This document shows positions 60,231 through 64,000 of a stretch of DNA of 64,000 nt, piece after piece. The notes under the pieces are model-generated. The model ran no database searches and was not told the DNA's origin. It saw only the letters and a program-made list of their open reading frames with translations. The position numbers were made by a program, and so were the translations under genes. Every line of letters begins with the position of its first letter. Position 1 is the stretch's first letter. Origin of the DNA: a bacterium. Its GTDB lineage: Bacteria; Bacillota; Clostridia; Oscillospirales; Acutalibacteraceae. The DNA is taken from contig JAHLAX010000046.1 of NCBI GenBank assembly GCA_020625875.1, positions 1 to 64,000 of the forward strand. The letters are read 5' to 3'.

Positions 60231-60304
60231 GAGCTGGTGGCGTGACTTGAACACGTGACCTTCTCATTACGAGTGAGATGCTCTACCGACTGAGCTACAC
60301 CAGC
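60229..60304 (-). tRNA. tRNA-Thr (anticodon CGU)
   Basis: 76-nt cloverleaf on the minus strand with encoded CCA. Acceptor stem GCTGGTG / CACCAGC; D-arm AGCTCAGTCGGTAGAGC; anticodon arm TCTCA-CTCGTAA-TGAGA giving anticodon CGT, which reads ACG; T-arm ACGTG-TTCAAGT-CACGC with one outer mismatch. Confidence 0.93.
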
Positions 60305-60539
60305 ATATTTATCATATAATTCCAAGATGCTTACATATTATAACTCGATTAATAAGTTTTTGCAAGTCGTTAATAATAAAAAAAGTGAATTATTACAAGT
60401 TTTTAGCGTATTTTTGTGACAAATTATCCACTTGTATTGACTTTATATATTTTTTATTTTATATTATACTAAAGAATACTTTTACGCTTTGTATTGATGT
60501 TCTTAATTTCCCAATTTTGGAGAAAGGTGGTTTCTAATT

Positions 60540-60905
60540 ATGTCGAAATCGTTTGGTAGGCATCTTAGAGATTTGCGCAAAAGTAACTCAAATTTCTCAC
60601 AACAGGAAATGGCTGATAAGCTCAATATTTCCCGTTCAACATATACTTATTATGAGACAGGAAAATCCGAGCCCGGACAAGAGAAATTAAAAAAGATATG
60701 TGAGATTCTCAATGTTGATTTTAATACTCTCCTAGGTTATTCGGATGAGGGTGTTGTTGCCGCGGCAGCTTCCGAAGAAGCGACTGATGAAACTTTCGGT
60801 TCTCTTACTCCCAGTGAGGAGCAGCTTCTCCTCGCGTACAGAAGTATGAATACAGAGGAAAAAGAGTATATCGGCAAGCAAATCACTAAGATTGTTAAAG
60901 GTTGA
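60540..60905 (+). CDS. XRE-family transcriptional regulator
   Basis: 121-aa DNA-binding protein. The helix-turn-helix spans about residues 8-62 (SQQEMADKLNISRSTYTYYE and QEKLKKICEILNVDFNTLLG). The rest is acidic and probably mediates dimer contact or signal sensing (LTPSEEQLLLAYRSMNTEEK). AGAAAGGTGG ribosome site. It stands alone between tRNA-Thr and rpsO with its own terminator. It could be host or a phage-remnant repressor given the nearby lysis cassette; the sequence does not decide. Confidence 0.88.
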   Translation: MSKSFGRHLRDLRKSNSNFSQQEMADKLNISRSTYTYYETGKSEPGQEKLKKICEILNVDFNTLLGYSDEGVVAAAASEEATDETFGSLTPSEEQLLLAYRSMNTEEKEYIGKQITKIVKG

Positions 60906-60915
60906 TTGTTTTCTT

Positions 60916-60945
60916 AGCCGTCCGCGTTTTGCGGGCGGCTTTTTT
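60916..60945 (+). terminator. Terminator of the XRE regulator gene
   Basis: Stem AGCCGTCCGC (60916-60925) / GCGGGCGGCT (60931-60940) then TTTTTG. Confidence 0.85.
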
Positions 60946-61044
60946 GTTTGAGAACGTTTAAAGTAATATATAATAATTTTCACGAATCGTGTATAAATAT
61001 ACATTTTATAAAATTTATTTAATATATCGACTTATAAAAAAGCT

Positions 61045-61073
61045 TTGACTTTTTAATAAAGCTGTGATATAAT
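61045..61073 (+). promoter_or_regulatory. Promoter of rpsO
   Basis: TTGACT (61045-61050), 17-base spacer, TATAAT (61068-61073). The leader from about 61080 to 61176 is GC-richer than its surroundings and has ACGC...GCGT pairing, a possible S15 autoregulatory structure. Confidence 0.7.
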
Positions 61074-61176
61074 ATCGAATGTTAAGCTTTTACGCGGTTT
61101 TGGGATTATGCCTCAATGAGGATTTTCACAGCCTTCTACTGCGTTTTGGCAAATATTTTATAAAGGTGGAATAACA

Positions 61177-61440
61177 ATGTTACCAGAAGAAAAAGCGGCA
61201 ATCATTGCCGAGTACGCTACACACGAGGGAGATACAGGTTCTCCCGAGGTTCAGATTGCTCTTCTTACAAAGAGAATCAATGATTTAACCGAGCATCTCA
61301 AAGTCCATAAGAAGGACCACCACTCAAGACGCGGTCTTCTCAAAATGGTTGGTCAGAGACGTTCTCTCCTCAAATACCTCACAAAGGTTGACATCGAGAG
61401 GTATCGTTCAATCATCAAGAGATGCGGTATTCGTAAGTAA
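61177..61440 (+). CDS. rpsO: 30S ribosomal protein S15
   Basis: S15, 87 aa, binds the central domain of 16S rRNA. Conserved [20 protein letters not shown] and [20 protein letters not shown] are present. It lies before pnp, the standard rpsO-pnp order, but 298 bases apart with a repeat between. Confidence 0.98.
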   Translation: MLPEEKAAIIAEYATHEGDTGSPEVQIALLTKRINDLTEHLKVHKKDHHSRRGLLKMVGQRRSLLKYLTKVDIERYRSIIKRCGIRK

Positions 61441-61550
61441 TTTAGTGAAGTTAGGGCAGGCGGCAACGTTTGCCCTATAACTCGTTTATTACAGGATTTT
61501 TTGTCGCTGCGCTTTAGCGGTAAAACGAGTCTATTAATCCTTTCTGATTT

Positions 61551-61602
61551 GCCTTCCCTCGGGGGAAGGTGGCACGCCGTAGGCGTGACGGATGAGGGAC
61601 AG
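61551..61602. repeat. Partial TTCCC-type repeat between rpsO and pnp
   Basis: GCCTTCCCTCGGGGGAAGGT followed by CACGCCGTAGGCGTGACGG and ATGAGGG: the left half of the element seen at 1605, 15077 and 38074. No right half follows. Upstream a small stem TAGGGCA / TGCCCTA (61452-61477) may end the rpsO transcript. The remaining 61603-61738 has no gene. Confidence 0.65.
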
Positions 61603-61738
61603 AATAGTATTCACGCATTCTGAGATTTTGCTCATTGAAGGGATATATAATATACTGGTTTTATTGCTTAAGTGTCGGTGAAAAATCCTGTGAAATATAA
61701 AGTGAAGCTTTTTAATATTGCTTCAGAAAGGATTTTTT

Positions 61739-63955
61739 ATGAATAAGAAAATGGAATTCAACAACTACAAAACCTTCGAAACTGAATTCGCCGGTCGTCC
61801 CCTCGTCATTGAAACAGGCAAGATGACTCAGCTCGCCAACGGCGCGTGCCTCGTTCGCTACGGTGAGACAGTAGTGCACGTTGCTGTAACTGCTTCGGCT
61901 AAGCCCAGAGATGGTATCGACTTCTTCCCGCTTTCAGTTGACTATGAGGAGAAGCAGTACGCCGCGGGCCGCATCCCAGGCTCATTCCTCAAGAGAGAGG
62001 GCAGACCTTCTGAGAAGGCTATCCTCACAAGCCGTGTAATCGACCGTCCCATCCGTCCGCTTTTCCCCAAGGATATGCGCAACGACTGCTCCGTAGTTTG
62101 TACGGTTATGTCTGTCGATATGGACTGCTCACCCGAGATTGCCGCTATGATCGGTACATCTATCGCGATTTCTATCTCTGACGTTCCGTGGAACGGTCCT
62201 ATCAGCGGTTGCTCGGTAGGTCTTGTTGACGGCGAAATCGTTATCAACCCCAACGAGGAACAGCGCGCTGTGTCGGATATGTCCACAACAGTCGCTTCAA
62301 CCTCAGAGCGTATCGCTATGATTGAGGCGGGCGCTAACTGCGTTGACGACGAGACAATGTATAACGCTATTATGGCAGGTCACGAGGCTAACCAGAAGAT
62401 TATCGAGTTCATCAACGGCATCGTTGCTGAAATCGGTAAAGAAAAGTTCTCTTATCCCTCAAACGAGCCCGACCACGATATGTTCGAGGCTATCTATAAC
62501 TTCGCCGAGGCTGACGTTAAAGTCGCTCTCGATACAGATGACAAGACTGTTCGCGACGAAAGACTCAAGCCTATCTACGAGGCTGTTCACGAGAAATTCG
62601 ACGAGGAATATCCCGAGTGCGAGGCTAAAATCGACGAGTGTATGTACAAAACTCAGAAGACTATCGTCCGCCGCTGGCTGCTCGACGAGCAGAAGCGTGT
62701 AGACGGCAGAGGTATGGACGATATTCGTCCTCTCGCTTCCGAGGTTGGCGTGCTCCCCAGAGTTCACGGTTCAGGTATGTTCACAAGAGGTCAGACTCAG
62801 GTTCTTACAATCGCTACTCTCGGTTCGGTAGCTGAGAAACAGCTGCTTGACGGACTTGACGGCGAGACCGAAAAGAGATATATGCACCACTACAACTTCC
62901 CGAGCTATTCGGTAGGTGAGACAAAGCCCAGCCGCGGCCCAGGCCGTCGTGAAATCGGTCATGGCGCACTCGCCGAGAGAGCTTTGCTCCCTGTTATTCC
63001 TCCTGTTGAGGAGTTCCCCTACGCTTTAAGACTCGTGTCTGAGGTTCTTTCGTCCAACGGTTCAACCTCACAGGGCTCAGTCTGCGGCTCAACCCTCGCG
63101 CTTATGGACGCGGGTGTTCCGATTAAGGCTCCTGTAGCGGGTATATCCTGCGGTCTTATCACCGAGAACGAGCGCTGGATGACAATGGTTGACATCCAGG
63201 GGCTTGAGGACTTCTTCGGCGATATGGACTTTAAGGTAGCGGGTACAAAGGACGGCATCACAGCTATCCAGATGGATTTAAAGATTTCGGGACTTCTGCC
63301 CGAGATGGTCAAGGAAGCTCTCGAAAAGACTCACAAGGCTCGTAACTATATCCTCGACGAGGTTATGCTCAAGGCTATCGCCGAGCCCCGTCCCGAGCTT
63401 TCCAAATACGCTCCCAAGATGTTCACAACTACAATCGACGCTGAGAAGATTTCAGAAGTTATCGGTAAGAGCGGTAAGGTCATCAAAGAAATCCAGGCTC
63501 AGTGCGAGTGTAAGATTGATATTGAAGAAGACGGCGCAACAGGCAACGTATTCGTAGCCGGTCTCGACGCTGACAAGTGTAAGAGAGCGCTTGAGATGAT
63601 TCAGACTATTGCCAACGATCCCGAGCCGGGCGCTATGTTCTACGGCAAGGTAACACGTATTATGGACTTCGGCGCGTTCGTTGAGATTGCTCCCGGTAAA
63701 GAAGGTCTTTGCCACATCAGCCAGCTTGATGTTAAGCGCACAAAGAACGTAACCGATGTTGTAAACGTAGGTGACGTTATCCGCGTTAAGGTTCAGGAAA
63801 TCGACGACAAGGGCAGACTTAACCTCAGCCGCAGAGATGTACTCATTGAGGTTGACGGCTTAGAGCCCGAGAACGATCCCGAGGAGGACAAGAAGAATTC
63901 CCGTCCCCGCGGCGGCAGAGGCGGTCACGGCAGAGGCGACAGACGCAGACATTAA
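61739..63955 (+). CDS. pnp: Polyribonucleotide nucleotidyltransferase (PNPase)
   Basis: 738-aa phosphorolytic exoribonuclease of mRNA turnover. Order: RNase PH-like domain 1 (about 20-150), helical domain, RNase PH-like domain 2 (about 330-545, with PGRREIGHGALAERAL and the SNGSTSQGSVCGSTLAL motif), KH domain (about 560-620, VIGKSGKVIKEI) and S1 domain (about 630-700, GKVTRIMDFGAFVEIAPGKE). The end is Arg/Gly-rich (RGGRGGHGRGDRRR). The start is ATG 61739, 7 bases after GAAAGGA; the frame extends back to 61718. Confidence 0.97.
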   Translation: MNKKMEFNNYKTFETEFAGRPLVIETGKMTQLANGACLVRYGETVVHVAVTASAKPRDGIDFFPLSVDYEEKQYAAGRIPGSFLKREGRPSEKAILTSRVIDRPIRPLFPKDMRNDCSVVCTVMSVDMDCSPEIAAMIGTSIAISISDVPWNGPISGCSVGLVDGEIVINPNEEQRAVSDMSTTVASTSERIAMIEAGANCVDDETMYNAIMAGHEANQKIIEFINGIVAEIGKEKFSYPSNEPDHDMFEAIYNFAEADVKVALDTDDKTVRDERLKPIYEAVHEKFDEEYPECEAKIDECMYKTQKTIVRRWLLDEQKRVDGRGMDDIRPLASEVGVLPRVHGSGMFTRGQTQVLTIATLGSVAEKQLLDGLDGETEKRYMHHYNFPSYSVGETKPSRGPGRREIGHGALAERALLPVIPPVEEFPYALRLVSEVLSSNGSTSQGSVCGSTLALMDAGVPIKAPVAGISCGLITENERWMTMVDIQGLEDFFGDMDFKVAGTKDGITAIQMDLKISGLLPEMVKEALEKTHKARNYILDEVMLKAIAEPRPELSKYAPKMFTTTIDAEKISEVIGKSGKVIKEIQAQCECKIDIEEDGATGNVFVAGLDADKCKRALEMIQTIANDPEPGAMFYGKVTRIMDFGAFVEIAPGKEGLCHISQLDVKRTKNVTDVVNVGDVIRVKVQEIDDKGRLNLSRRDVLIEVDGLEPENDPEEDKKNSRPRGGRGGHGRGDRRRH

Positions 63956-63966
63956 TTCATATCATT

Positions 63967-64000
63967 AACGGCTCCCGTTCGGGAGCCGTTTGTTTATTGT
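63967..64000 (+). terminator. Terminator of pnp
   Basis: Stem AACGGCTCCC (63967-63976) / GGGAGCCGTT (63981-63990) followed by TTGTTTATTG to the window edge. Confidence 0.85.

Noticed and set aside
58339-60905. Complete prophage from the lysis cassette to the XRE regulator
   Set aside because: Only three lysis genes and a generic regulator are present; no integrase, capsid, terminase or tail gene, and the flanks are housekeeping genes.

Overview
The window looks like a chromosomal segment of a strictly anaerobic Gram-positive gut or rumen bacterium of the Ruminococcus/Oscillospiraceae type, most like the starch-degrading Ruminococcus bromii group. The reasons are: class III anaerobic ribonucleotide reductase; single-membrane lipoproteins and signal peptides; an MEP isoprenoid pathway; RNase M5, HlyC/CorC and SpoIIIE-type genes of Firmicutes character; two secreted GH13 amylases, one with a dockerin; an LRR protein ending in a dockerin; and a secreted protein with X25-like starch-binding modules. 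Species assignment is inference; no search was run.

Layout. 0-10 kb: a small secreted Lys-rich protein, a zinc-ribbon membrane protein, metY-ispD, a 67-aa orphan, ispF, a compact type I toxin-antitoxin-like locus (4.69-4.99 kb), dacF, pgi, a P-loop protein and an LRR-dockerin protein. 9.5-22.5 kb: an amino-acid ABC importer, yihY, yceD-rpmF, a PDZ/radical SAM (DUF512) protein, der-plsY, a HIT protein, a phosphoribosyltransferase, comEC-holA-rnmV. 22.5-32.3 kb: hlyC/corC (minus), tepA, uppP, ftsK/spoIIIE, a YgiQ-type radical SAM protein, tyrS (apparently starting at AUA) and mscL. 32.3-41.8 kb is mostly minus strand: a lipoprotein, a membrane Ser/Thr kinase diverging from an HTH-like gene, nrdDG with NrdR boxes, the X25 starch protein and putP. 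42-51.3 kb: alr-polA, a low-Mr phosphatase, rimI-tsaD, a transglutaminase-like lipoprotein, pyrK-pyrD and ruvX. 51.3-56.1 kb: the amylase operon. Then htpG (minus), an isolated XhlA-like/holin/GH25 lysis cassette, tRNA-Thr(CGU), an XRE regulator, rpsO and pnp.

Starch use links several loci: two secreted amylases, the X25 protein and the dockerin proteins would act outside the cell, and pgi is the intracellular entry to glycolysis. A basic Lys-rich C-terminal domain of about 95 residues is shared by three secreted proteins here (at 0.2, 38.3 and 51.3 kb) and may anchor them at the surface.

Intergenic DNA carries at least four families of dispersed palindromic repeats (GTAC-ended 142-166 bp elements; TTCCC-ended elements; GTCATYCTGAG hairpins; AGGGGAGC hairpins), some apparently nested. 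No CRISPR array, complete prophage, intact insertion sequence, T-box or SAM riboswitch was seen. Starts were adjusted by eye using ribosome binding sites; promoter and terminator calls are pattern matches only.
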